In this document: positions 1 to 7,906 of the stretch, in pieces
How the letters are laid out: the number at the start of each line of letters is the position of its first letter
Numbering within the stretch: position 1 is the stretch's first letter
From: Candidatus Methanoperedens nitratireducens
GTDB taxonomy: Archaea; Halobacteriota; Methanosarcinia; Methanosarcinales; Methanoperedenaceae
Length of the DNA: 60,319 nt
Direction: 5' to 3'
Assembly: GCF_000685155.1 (NCBI RefSeq)
Contig: NZ_JMIY01000001.1
Location: 542,402-602,720, forward strand
The notes under the pieces: model-generated
The model's database searches: none
What the model saw: only the letters and a program-made list of their open reading frames with translations
What the model was told of the DNA's origin: nothing
Translations under genes and position numbers: made by a program

Positions 1-131
1 ACTGGACGATAAATAAAATCATAAAATAGCATGCTGCAAAGTGGAAAAGTGCGGAAAATAGGTTATAATCCTGGTCATCCTGTTATCCTGTCTGAAAAAT
101 ATTGATCGATGATGAACTGACAACAAGGGCT
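1..131. other. Intergenic leading edge, nothing recognised
   Basis: AT-rich sequence downstream of ruvA, running to the window edge. I see no open frame, tRNA or convincing hairpin here. Confidence 0.5.
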
Positions 132-734
132 TTATCGCTCTTTTAATTTTAAAAGCGCTGCTTTAATTACCGCCTGAGCAGTAGGCTCTTTTAATCCAGA
201 GGATACAGCATCGACGGCCTCCCTGGCCTCGCGCTGTGAAAATCCAAGGGAAATGAGGGCATTAACCGCATCATAATTAATATTGTTAATATTGCCTGCG
301 CCTGCGCTGGCAGGTACAAGACCTTCCATTTTCTTTTTCATCTTATCCCTGATCTCAAGTATCAGTCTTTTGGCATTTTTGGGACCCACTCCAGGGATGC
401 GGGTCAGAACTCTCTCATCTTCATTGATTATCGCAGCAGCAAGCTCTTCTACCTTTACCTGGGAGAGAATATTCAACGCGATCTGAGGTCCTACCCTTGT
501 CACGCTAATGAGGAGCTTGAACATCTCAAGCTCGCTTCCATTCCTGAAGCCATAGAGTACCATTGCATCCTCCCTGACATGCAGGTATGTATATAATTTT
601 ACTTTCTCTTTTCTATCTCTGAGTTCCTGTAGTGTTGGCTGTGTGGTGTTGATCTGATATCCAAGGCCATTGACATCGATTACAACAGAACCTTCGCTAA
701 TGTGTGCTATCTCGCCGTATATGTGTGAAATCAT
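132..734 (-). CDS. ruvA: Holliday junction branch-migration protein RuvA
   Basis: RuvA binds four-way DNA junctions as a tetramer and in bacteria loads the RuvB motor. The 200-residue product has the family length and order: an N-terminal OB-fold (about 1-62, beginning MISHIYGEIAHI), a helix-hairpin-helix region (about 70-140, with TRVGPQIALNIL and TRIPGVGPKNAKRLILE), a short linker, and a C-terminal three-helix domain (about 155-200, LISLGFSQREAREAV) that contacts RuvB in bacteria. It follows ruvC by 4 bases on the same strand, so the two are probably co-transcribed. No ruvB is present in the window. RuvA is typical of bacteria; archaea normally resolve junctions with Hjc and Hel308/Hjm, so acquisition from bacteria is likely (inference). 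Confidence 0.93.
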   Translation of the reverse strand: MISHIYGEIAHISEGSVVIDVNGLGYQINTTQPTLQELRDRKEKVKLYTYLHVREDAMVLYGFRNGSELEMFKLLISVTRVGPQIALNILSQVKVEELAAAIINEDERVLTRIPGVGPKNAKRLILEIRDKMKKKMEGLVPASAGAGNINNINYDAVNALISLGFSQREAREAVDAVSSGLKEPTAQAVIKAALLKLKER

Positions 735-738
735 CGTA

Positions 739-1290
739 CTATCTCATTACATGTATATGACATAAAGCAATCGAAAGACCATCGGCAGCGTCATCCGGCT
801 GGGGCAGCTCGTTTAATTTCAACAACCTCTTAATCATTTCCTGCATCTGCTTCTTATTGGCCCTTCCAGAGCCTGTTATAGCCTGCTTTATCTGGTTCGG
901 GGTATATTCAAAGACAGATATATTCTTTTGCTGTGCTGCAAGAAGTATAACTCCCATTGCTTCGCTAACACTCATTGCATTTGTGACATTCTTTGTGAAA
1001 AAGAGTTTTTCGATTGCAACAGCCCCGGGTGCATATTTTTTAAAAAGTGAATTGATCTGTTTATAGATTTCCAGAAGCCGCTGTGGTGTTTGTTTCTCAG
1101 CAGAGGTACTTATACACCCGTAGCTTACAGGGATAATACTGCTTTCCTCTATCCGTATTATGCCAAAGCCGACTGTTGCAAGACCTGGATCAATCCCGAT
1201 AACGATCATACTATCTGTGGATTGACCAGTGTTTACGCACTTTTTTCTCACCTGCTTAATATTCGTATTTTTTCTAGTAGCAGATGCCAT
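739..1290 (-). CDS. ruvC: Crossover junction endodeoxyribonuclease RuvC
   Basis: RuvC is the dimeric RNase H-fold resolvase that cuts Holliday junctions with two metal ions. All four acidic residues expected from the E. coli enzyme are visible: D in VIGIDPGL, E in VAIEKLFF, and two D in the QPDDAADGLSIALCH helix. The product is 183 residues with a 27-residue, Lys/Arg-rich N-terminal extension ahead of the usual MIVIGIDPGL start. I keep the long start because an AGGAGG-type site lies 10 bases upstream of it (about 1301-1305), while the internal ATG at 1209 has none. It is the first gene of a ruvC-ruvA pair. Bacterial-type RuvC is rare in archaea. Confidence 0.92.
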   Translation of the reverse strand: MASATRKNTNIKQVRKKCVNTGQSTDSMIVIGIDPGLATVGFGIIRIEESSIIPVSYGCISTSAEKQTPQRLLEIYKQINSLFKKYAPGAVAIEKLFFTKNVTNAMSVSEAMGVILLAAQQKNISVFEYTPNQIKQAITGSGRANKKQMQEMIKRLLKLNELPQPDDAADGLSIALCHIHVMR

Positions 1291-1318
1291 AAATTGATAT
1301 CCTCCTGAATTGACCCGC

Positions 1319-2140
1319 TCAAGAAAGCTTGCTTCTTACTTTCTCATAAAAACCGTCCTTCCTCGTCATAACAAACCTTGCGGGCTTATCCGCTTTCGTA
1401 ATAAGTATCCTGTCATTCTCGCTTATCTTTCTTGTGTACTGTCCATCTATTACGATCACAGCTTCCTTCTTCGGGATGACCAGTTCTACCCTTATCTCGT
1501 TCTGTGCAGGAACAACCCACGGCCGTGCAGATAGTTTAAACGGTGCCAGGGGTACGATCACTGTACCATCCACCCTGGGATCAACGATAGGTCCTCCTGC
1601 GCTCATGGCATATGCGGTTGAGCCTGTGGGTGTGGCAAAGACCATACCATCAGCCCGCAGATCCTCAAGCTGATTTTTATCCACGAAGATCCTGTAGTGC
1701 AGTATCTTGGCAGGATTTGCCGTGATAATTACCACCTCGTTGGTGGCAGGAGGCGACTGTTCATCATTGACCATGACTGCAAGGCGGGAGCGCTCCTCCA
1801 CTTCAAAACCCGATAGTGCCTTATCGATAGCCATTAAAGCATCCTCAGGGTTCACATCCACAAGGAAGCCGAAAGTGCCCATATTAATGCCAAGCACGGG
1901 AAGCGGATCATCCATTTTCTGGATCCCGCGCAGCACGGTCCCATCGCCTCCAATGGATACTATGAATTCTGCACCTCTCTTTCTCATCTCTGCCATGGGA
2001 GTGCCTTTCTGATGGATTTTTTCAGCGGTTTTAAAATCGATCAGCACTTCGGCCCTGGATCTGAGGTGACTTACGATATCGTTTACAAGAGCTATCACAT
2101 CATCCCTATCGCATCTTGATATTATCCCTAGTTTTCTCAT
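1319..2140 (-). CDS. nadK: NAD kinase
   Basis: Phosphorylates NAD at the 2' position to make NADP in the cytoplasm, using ATP or polyphosphate. The 273-residue product has the diagnostic GGDGT motif (IVSIGGDGTVLRGIQ, about 63-77), followed by the LGINMGTFGFL stretch and the C-terminal beta-sandwich signature with PTGSTAYAMSAGGPIVDP (about 170-187). Length and motif order fit the NadK/PpnK family. It lies 28 bases upstream of ruvC and 9 bases downstream of the SelB-like gene on the same strand, so the four genes from 3190 to 132 may form one transcript. Confidence 0.95.
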   Translation of the reverse strand: MRKLGIISRCDRDDVIALVNDIVSHLRSRAEVLIDFKTAEKIHQKGTPMAEMRKRGAEFIVSIGGDGTVLRGIQKMDDPLPVLGINMGTFGFLVDVNPEDALMAIDKALSGFEVEERSRLAVMVNDEQSPPATNEVVIITANPAKILHYRIFVDKNQLEDLRADGMVFATPTGSTAYAMSAGGPIVDPRVDGTVIVPLAPFKLSARPWVVPAQNEIRVELVIPKKEAVIVIDGQYTRKISENDRILITKADKPARFVMTRKDGFYEKVRSKLS

Positions 2141-2149
2141 AAATCAATT

Positions 2150-3190
2150 CTACACTGCCGTACATCCGGCAACAAACCTCTGTTTTGGATTGTTAAGCCT
2201 GGCGATCAGGAAACGGTCGTTTTTACTGTATGCGATCTCCTTCTGCGTGGTAAGAACAACATTGCATTCAGAACCTGCAGGTGCCTGTGTTATATCTTTG
2301 CCATCTATTGAGATACCCCCGATTGTTGCAGGTATTGATTGAAGCCCGGCGAACAGGTGAACAGCATCGCCCACACCCAGTCCCTGCGTGAATTTTGTCA
2401 GGCGGCATTTGAGGTTGAATTTTGATGCTACCTCTTCTTTCTGTGATATGATATACCCGCGGTCGAATTCCTTTGATTGCACTCCTCTTAGAGCAAGCCC
2501 TACCCTCGTACCTGCTGGCGCTGTTTTCATATCCACATCGTTGCTCTGGATAGAACGTATCTGTGCTGGCCTGCCTATCGGAAAAACCGTAAGGTTATCA
2601 TGTACCTTGATAGTGCCCTGTGCTACAATGCCCAATACCACGCATCCTATGCCTGTAACATTGAAAAAATGATCAACCACCACACGCGGAGGAAGTTCCT
2701 CTCTGGCAGAGTTATCGCTTCTGGCCTCTTCTCCCAGTGCAAAGATCCTCTCCTTCAGGGTATCTATCCCTTCAAACGTTGTAGTGGAAACTGCAATCGA
2801 TTCCCATCTCTCAAGGCTAGTGCCTTTAGTGATTGCCTTTATTTTCTCTGATAACTCAGAGATCGCCATCGGGTTTGATCTATCGGACATTGTGATGACA
2901 AATAACCCGCGTTTGCTGGCAAGTAGATCAAGAGCAACAATGCATTCTCCGACCTGAGCATTGAGGCCGCTTGAGGGTACACAGACAAGAGCGATATCGC
3001 AGAGATCTATTGCATTAGTAAGTGGTTTCAATGATTCAGGATAGCCATTTGCATCTACAAAAGAATATATATTATTCCCCTTTACAAAATTATATAGTGT
3101 AATGTCAGACTCAGTTCCCTTCTTCCCAAGCTTTTCTGCTAAGCTTGTTCTTCCTGATTTCTCGCTTCCTATGATTGATACATTTGCCAT
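2150..3190 (-). CDS. SelB-like elongation-factor relative with degenerate G domain
   Basis: The 346-residue protein has the fold order of an EF-Tu/SelB-type factor: a G domain (about 1-165), then two beta-barrel domains (about 170-250 and 255-346) of the EF-Tu domain 2 type, ending at NNPKQRFVAGCTAV. The GTPase motifs are altered: the P-loop reads GSEKSGRTS with Arg in place of Lys, the switch-II DxxG position reads DANGYPE, and the NKxD site reads TMSDRS. This fits the archaeal SelB-like (aSelBL) family known for a decayed G domain, where GTP hydrolysis is doubtful. Its exact role is not known. It is first in the minus-strand block and starts divergently from the cytochrome cluster. Confidence 0.75.
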   Translation of the reverse strand: MANVSIIGSEKSGRTSLAEKLGKKGTESDITLYNFVKGNNIYSFVDANGYPESLKPLTNAIDLCDIALVCVPSSGLNAQVGECIVALDLLASKRGLFVITMSDRSNPMAISELSEKIKAITKGTSLERWESIAVSTTTFEGIDTLKERIFALGEEARSDNSAREELPPRVVVDHFFNVTGIGCVVLGIVAQGTIKVHDNLTVFPIGRPAQIRSIQSNDVDMKTAPAGTRVGLALRGVQSKEFDRGYIISQKEEVASKFNLKCRLTKFTQGLGVGDAVHLFAGLQSIPATIGGISIDGKDITQAPAGSECNVVLTTQKEIAYSKNDRFLIARLNNPKQRFVAGCTAV

Positions 3191-3273
3191 AATAAAAACT
3201 TACATGTTATAATAAGTTTTTTCATATATGAAATTGCCGTCTGGCATGCTATGCAGATTTAAAAACCAAAAGC

Positions 3274-3284
3274 TATATATAAAA
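3274..3284 (+). promoter_or_regulatory. Predicted TATA box of the cytochrome cluster
   Basis: The stretch TATATATAAAA is a good archaeal TATA element in the divergent spacer between the SelB-like gene and the first multiheme cytochrome. A start of transcription would be expected near 3308, leaving a leader of about 50 bases before the ATG at 3359. The prediction is from sequence alone. Confidence 0.5.
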
Positions 3285-3358
3285 TAATGAGTTAGAGTAG
3301 ATGATACAAACAAAAAACGCATTAGAGCTGACTGCTTAAGAAGGATAGGACGGAAAAA

Positions 3359-4324
3359 ATGCAAGTAAAATCAAGTATAATACTTCTCGCATTAACTGGA
3401 ATTGTTTTGTTTTTGATTCCACAAGTGAGCGCTTCTGAGAACTCATGTATTGATTGCCATAAGACATTGACTCCTTTTATTGAGGTTCAAAAACAGTTCA
3501 ACCAGATCAGAATCCAGCATCTTGAAAAAAACGTAGCCTGCTCTCTTCAATGCCATGAGGATAGGGTAAGACAGCTTGCGACCGCCAATTACCAGCAGTG
3601 GTCAGAATCGGTTCATGCTCTAAAAGGAGTTACATGTGAGGTCTGCCATGGGGGGGATCCAAAACAGGCTACCAAGGAGAGGGCACATACAGGTTTTAAG
3701 AACATAACAGACCCACAGAGCCCCCTATATTATACCAATGTACCTGAAACATGTGGTAACTGCCATCCCAAAGAGCTGGATAATTTTGAGGGCAGTAAAC
3801 ATTACCAGAAGCTTGAGGCATTGAAACTTGCCCCGACATGCACAACATGCCATGCGCCACATACGTTCAGGGTACTGAATCCTGAAGAATTTAGAAAATT
3901 CTGCGGCAATTGCCACTCTGTGTATACAAAGGTAGCACCTTATGATATCCCTGTAAGAGCCGAGTATATGCTTGAACAGGTGAATAAGTTGAAGTTCAGG
4001 ATAGATATGGCCAATCAGGATATTTTCTGGGCAAAGAAGAATGGAACTGATGTAACAGAGGCACAGGGGTATGTTGATAGCGCACTGAAAAAGCTTGGCA
4101 ACATGGCGATTCTGTGGCATGAATTCAATCTCACACATTTTGAGGATGAACTGGATTCAGCCAATAGGGAAGTAAAGAAAGCTGGAGATATTGTAGGACC
4201 TGATACTACCCCGGCTAAACCAGCTCCTGCCCAGGCACCAGGATTTACAGGTTTATCAGTGATGGTCTCATTGCTGGCTGTATTGTATATAATAAGAAAG
4301 AGATTAAGGATTGGAAGATTTTAA
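3359..4324 (+). CDS. Membrane-anchored multiheme cytochrome c (6 heme sites)
   Basis: Secreted electron-transfer protein of 321 residues. It begins with a signal peptide (about 1-25, ending near VSAS) and ends with a Pro/Ala-rich linker and a single transmembrane helix (about 298-314), so it is probably anchored outside the cell membrane. Five CxxCH motifs (CIDCH, CEVCH, CGNCH, CTTCH, CGNCH) and one CxxxCH (CSLQCH) can bind six c-type hemes. Between the last heme and the anchor lies a heme-free helical region (about 205-280), as in helical multiheme cytochromes of the NrfA/HAO class. No CxxCK active-site motif is present, so it is not a nitrite reductase of the NrfA type. It heads the operon and has a close paralogue at 6929. 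Confidence 0.85.
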   Translation: MQVKSSIILLALTGIVLFLIPQVSASENSCIDCHKTLTPFIEVQKQFNQIRIQHLEKNVACSLQCHEDRVRQLATANYQQWSESVHALKGVTCEVCHGGDPKQATKERAHTGFKNITDPQSPLYYTNVPETCGNCHPKELDNFEGSKHYQKLEALKLAPTCTTCHAPHTFRVLNPEEFRKFCGNCHSVYTKVAPYDIPVRAEYMLEQVNKLKFRIDMANQDIFWAKKNGTDVTEAQGYVDSALKKLGNMAILWHEFNLTHFEDELDSANREVKKAGDIVGPDTTPAKPAPAQAPGFTGLSVMVSLLAVLYIIRKRLRIGRF

Positions 4325-4341
4325 AAAGGTGAAAAGCAATA

Positions 4342-4791
4342 ATGCAGCCGCATATTAAAAGAGCATTCACATTACTGGCGATTGCGATAATTGTTTTTAT
4401 CGTTATTAGATCACTGGTTGTACCGGATTCATTCGGACAGTATGGCTGGTACAGGGGCGACTCTGTTGTTGATAATAGAAACTTTCCCGTAGAATATGCC
4501 GGGTCAGCGAGTTGTGGGGAGGAGAACTGCCATAAAACACTATATTCGATATGGGAAGATTCCAGACATAAAACTGTAAATTGTGAAACCTGTCATGGTC
4601 CTTCTGAGAAGCATGTCAGTAATGTCAGGATAATGCCGCAGCCTGCAAATGAATCAAGGGATTTCTGCGGTCTGTGCCATTTCAGACAGACAGCCAGACC
4701 TGAGGATTTTTCACAGATTGATCCAGAGACACATGGTCAAAATCTAAGATGCGCATACTGCCATAATCCCCACAAACCGTGGTTTGTATGA
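4342..4791 (+). CDS. Tetraheme cytochrome c with N-terminal membrane anchor
   Basis: A 149-residue cytochrome with one N-terminal hydrophobic helix (about 9-28) that probably stays as an anchor. It has three CxxCH motifs (CETCH, CGLCH, CAYCH) and one expanded site, CGEENCH, that could attach a fourth heme. Small NapC-like or quinol-linked cytochromes have similar layout. It lies 17 bases after the previous cytochrome and 14 bases before the ferredoxin start, so it is part of the same transcript and probably passes electrons between the iron-sulfur subunit and the larger cytochromes (inference). Confidence 0.8.
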   Translation: MQPHIKRAFTLLAIAIIVFIVIRSLVVPDSFGQYGWYRGDSVVDNRNFPVEYAGSASCGEENCHKTLYSIWEDSRHKTVNCETCHGPSEKHVSNVRIMPQPANESRDFCGLCHFRQTARPEDFSQIDPETHGQNLRCAYCHNPHKPWFV

Positions 4792-4805
4792 ACGGAGACC
4801 TTACT

Positions 4806-5609
4806 ATGAGCATATCAAGGCGAGAATTTACCAGGATCGGATGCAGGGTTATTATTGGAGCGGCAGCAGGCACTGCTATCATCGAATCCATTGTTAAAAA
4901 CAGCCTTGCATCTGAGGACAAAAAAGGGGAGTATGACTGGAATGAGCATTACTGGGGATTTGTGGTCGATACCACAAAATGCATAGGCTGCGGACGGTGT
5001 GCAAATGCCTGTAAGCTTGAGAACCATGTGCCATTTGATGAACACCTATATAGAACATGGGTCGAGAGATACAGGGTGCTAAAAAAGGAGGAGGTAAAAA
5101 TAGATTCACCCAATGGAGGTATCGATGGGTTTACTAATGATATCCCGAAAGAGGATATTAAAAAGGCTTTTTATGTTCCTAAATTATGCAACCACTGCGA
5201 TCATCCACCCTGCGTTCAGGTCTGTCCGGTAGGGGCTACATATCTTACAGAGGATGGGGTTGTTTTGATAGATTATGACTACTGCATTGGCTGTCGGTAC
5301 TGTATCCAGGGCTGCCCGTATGGGGCAAGATACTTCCTGGCAGAAGAGACCCCGCATCACAAACCGCATTCCGTCCTGGGTGGAGGCGTAGCCGATAAAT
5401 GCACATGGTGCTACCACAGGATTACAAAAGGTCTTTTGCCTGCATGCGTTCAGGCATGCCCTGCTGGAGCAAGGATATTCGGAGATCTTAAAGACCCTGA
5501 TAGTGCAGTTAATAAAATACTGGATAAAGAGAGAATCAATGTTCTAAAACCCGATCTGGGAACAAGGCCTAAAGCATATTATATTGGATTGGACAGGGAG
5601 GTACGATGA
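4806..5609 (+). CDS. Tat-exported four-cluster [4Fe-4S] ferredoxin subunit (NrfC/DmsB/HybA type)
   Basis: Electron-transfer subunit with sixteen cysteines in four ferredoxin motifs: CIGCGRCANACK, CNHCDHPPCVQVCP, CIGCRYCIQGCP and CTWCYHR...CVQACP. This is the arrangement of NrfC, DmsB and HybA, which bind four [4Fe-4S] clusters. The N-terminus carries a twin-arginine signal (SRREFTRIG followed by a hydrophobic stretch), so the folded protein should be exported. I start it at the ATG at 4806 because GGAG lies at 4794-4797 and because the earlier ATG at 4779 would overlap the upstream gene and push the RR motif inward. It overlaps the NrfD-like gene by 4 bases, indicating translational coupling and a two-subunit complex. 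Confidence 0.9.
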   Translation: MSISRREFTRIGCRVIIGAAAGTAIIESIVKNSLASEDKKGEYDWNEHYWGFVVDTTKCIGCGRCANACKLENHVPFDEHLYRTWVERYRVLKKEEVKIDSPNGGIDGFTNDIPKEDIKKAFYVPKLCNHCDHPPCVQVCPVGATYLTEDGVVLIDYDYCIGCRYCIQGCPYGARYFLAEETPHHKPHSVLGGGVADKCTWCYHRITKGLLPACVQACPAGARIFGDLKDPDSAVNKILDKERINVLKPDLGTRPKAYYIGLDREVR

Positions 5610-6775
5610 CAGAGGGTCTAATCTGGGGATATGTGTATCCCAATGAGGCTGAAGTTCAGTGGAGTATACTGATAGTACTGTATCCCTATATCACAGGACT
5701 TGTTGCCGGTGCCTTTATAGCATCATCGCTGTACCATGTTTTCGGAAAAAAAGAAATTAAACCTGTTGCCAGGTTTGCCCTTCTTACTGCTTTAGCTTTC
5801 CTGCTAGTAGCCACTATGCCTCTTGTTGCGCATCTCGGACATCCTGAAAGAGGTGTTCAGATCATGTTTACGCCCCATCTTACTTCTGCAATGTCGGGAT
5901 TTGGTTATATATATTCATTTTATCTTATTGTTGTTGTGCTTGAGATCTGGCTCTCTTTCAGGGAGGACATTGTTAAAAAGGCACTCAGTTCCAGGGGATT
6001 GAAAGAGCTATTATACTCAGGGCTTGCTCTTTTCTCATACGATATCTCTGAGCGAGCATTACATGAGGATGAGAAACTCGCAAGGAGACTTGCCATCATA
6101 GGTATTCCATCTGCCGCTTTCCTGCACGGGTATGTGGGTTTTATCTTTGGCGGAATTAAAGCCAATCCCTGGTGGTCCACACCACTTATGCCGATCATAT
6201 TCCTTATGTCCGCAATTGTATCAGGTATTGCGCTTTTGATCCTGCTCTATATTGTGGCCATGAAGATCAGAAGACATGCTATAGATCATAGCTGCCTTTA
6301 TTCGCTGGCCCAGTATCTATGGGTTTTCTTGATTTTTGATGTGGTGCTGGAACTTCTTGAGGTTGTCAGTATGAAGTATGAGTCGCTTGAAGAGATCGAA
6401 ATAATCAACATACTTCTATCAGAGAAAATAGCTACTACTTTCTACGGCGTGCAACTGACACTGGGTATCTTTGTTCCATTCGTGCTTCTCCTTCTTGTGG
6501 GTATTATGAAGAACCATGATACCCTGAAGACAATAATGATAGCAGTTTCTTCCACTCTGGTTGTGATAGGTGTGTTCGCCATGCGATGGAACGTGGTTAT
6601 AGGAGGACAGGAGATTTCAAAGAGTCTTAGCGGAACTCTTACATATGTACCGGTTTTCTTCGGTATGGAAGGAGTTTTGCCTGCGGTTGTGATATTTACA
6701 ATCCCATTCATTATCCTGCTGGTCTTAACCTATATCCTGCCGCCATGGAAAGATATGGAAGAAGCTACAGAGTAA
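5606..6775 (+). CDS. nrfD: NrfD/PsrC-type polytopic membrane subunit
   Basis: Integral membrane protein of 389 residues with about ten hydrophobic helices, matching the NrfD/PsrC family that exchanges electrons with the quinone pool and hands them to a four-cluster ferredoxin partner. The family hallmarks I can see are the hydrophobic pattern, the PLVAHLGHPERG stretch between helices 2 and 3, and the FLHGYVGFIFGGIKANPWW segment. The ATG overlaps the ferredoxin stop (ATGA). No molybdopterin subunit or NrfA is near; instead four multiheme cytochromes surround the pair. This suggests a menaquinol:cytochrome c oxidoreductase. The direction of electron flow is an inference. Confidence 0.88.
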   Translation: MTEGLIWGYVYPNEAEVQWSILIVLYPYITGLVAGAFIASSLYHVFGKKEIKPVARFALLTALAFLLVATMPLVAHLGHPERGVQIMFTPHLTSAMSGFGYIYSFYLIVVVLEIWLSFREDIVKKALSSRGLKELLYSGLALFSYDISERALHEDEKLARRLAIIGIPSAAFLHGYVGFIFGGIKANPWWSTPLMPIIFLMSAIVSGIALLILLYIVAMKIRRHAIDHSCLYSLAQYLWVFLIFDVVLELLEVVSMKYESLEEIEIINILLSEKIATTFYGVQLTLGIFVPFVLLLLVGIMKNHDTLKTIMIAVSSTLVVIGVFAMRWNVVIGGQEISKSLSGTLTYVPVFFGMEGVLPAVVIFTIPFIILLVLTYILPPWKDMEEATE

Positions 6776-6928
6776 TTTCGTAAGGTATTTATTGCATCGA
6801 GTTCATCAATATATTTTAACACGGCCGGACTAAAAATAGATACTAAGTCTTGGCAGCAGGATAGGATACCAGGATATTTAAAAATAAAAGGCGGGTAATT
6901 GGAAATAGAGTTATGACGGAGAACGAAC
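6776..6928. other. Spacer with possible internal promoter
   Basis: A 153-base gap between the NrfD-like gene and the second cytochrome pair. An A/T-rich element (TATTTAAAAATAAA, about 6877-6890) could be a TATA box giving separate transcription of the downstream cytochromes. No gene is visible. Confidence 0.35.
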
Positions 6929-7906
6929 ATGTTTTCAAGAACTAAAAAATTAAACTCGTATAATCGATATTTAATAACCGTATATATTTCTGTGATATTA
7001 TATTTTATTGCTATTATTGCTCCAGTGGGAGCGGTACATCTTGATGTTCTTAAGAATTCATGCGTAGACTGCCACACAACATTATCTCCTTTTACGGATG
7101 AGCAGAGACGGCTTAACGAAATAAGACTAAACCATACTGTGAGAGATATATCCTGCTCACTTGAATGCCATGAAGATGTCATCAGAAGGACAGCTTCTGA
7201 TAATTTCCAGCAGTGGTCGGATTCAGACCATTCAAAATATCATGTCACATGTGATGCATGCCATGGTGGGAACCCTGATGTAAAAACAGAAGCAGAGGCC
7301 CATGCTTCAATGAAGGATGTAAATGATCCAGACAGCACTATCTATTTCAAGAATATCCCTGATACCTGTGGAAAATGCCATGCTGAGGAGCTTGAGCATT
7401 TCAGGGATACCATGCATTATCAGAGATTAAGATCTACAGCCAGCGGTCCTTCATGTATTACATGCCACCAGCCTCACAGCTTCAAGGTGCTCAAGTCATC
7501 AGAACTAACTGCTCTGTGCAGTGTCTGCCATAATCCAAAAGATAAGATTGCAGTGGCAAGCGTTCCACAGGATGCAAAACGAGCCCTTGAGAAACAGAAA
7601 GAATTTCAGGAAGAACTCCTGAAAGCAAAAAATGCTGTCGCTGGAGTAAAAGCAGCAGGAAGGGATGTCTCTTCGGCCCAGATGGATCTGGATAGAGCGA
7701 TATCAGTAATGAATGATATTCCCTCTACATGGCATGGGTTTAATCTAAAGGACTTTGATGAGCAGATTCAAAATGGGATTGACTGGGCTAAAAAAGCCCA
7801 ATATAAGACATCTGATATCGAGCCGGCTGCACCGGCTGCGCCAGGCCCGGGGATAATCATGGCTTTCGCGATCCTTATAATGATTTACTTAATGAGAAAG
7901 CGGTGA
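6929..7906 (+). CDS. Membrane-anchored multiheme cytochrome c, paralogue of the gene at 3359
   Basis: A 325-residue cytochrome with the same plan as the gene at 3359: N-terminal signal helix (about 15-33), five CxxCH sites (CVDCH, CDACH, CGKCH, CITCH, CSVCH) plus one CxxxCH (CSLECH), a heme-free helical hairpin (about 205-285), a Pro/Ala linker and a C-terminal transmembrane helix (about 305-321). Shared stretches include the FQQW/YQQW segment and CHGG after the third heme. The two copies flank the ferredoxin/NrfD pair, so the cluster seems to have grown by gene duplication. The stop codon overlaps the next start by 4 bases. Confidence 0.85.
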   Translation: MFSRTKKLNSYNRYLITVYISVILYFIAIIAPVGAVHLDVLKNSCVDCHTTLSPFTDEQRRLNEIRLNHTVRDISCSLECHEDVIRRTASDNFQQWSDSDHSKYHVTCDACHGGNPDVKTEAEAHASMKDVNDPDSTIYFKNIPDTCGKCHAEELEHFRDTMHYQRLRSTASGPSCITCHQPHSFKVLKSSELTALCSVCHNPKDKIAVASVPQDAKRALEKQKEFQEELLKAKNAVAGVKAAGRDVSSAQMDLDRAISVMNDIPSTWHGFNLKDFDEQIQNGIDWAKKAQYKTSDIEPAAPAAPGPGIIMAFAILIMIYLMRKR

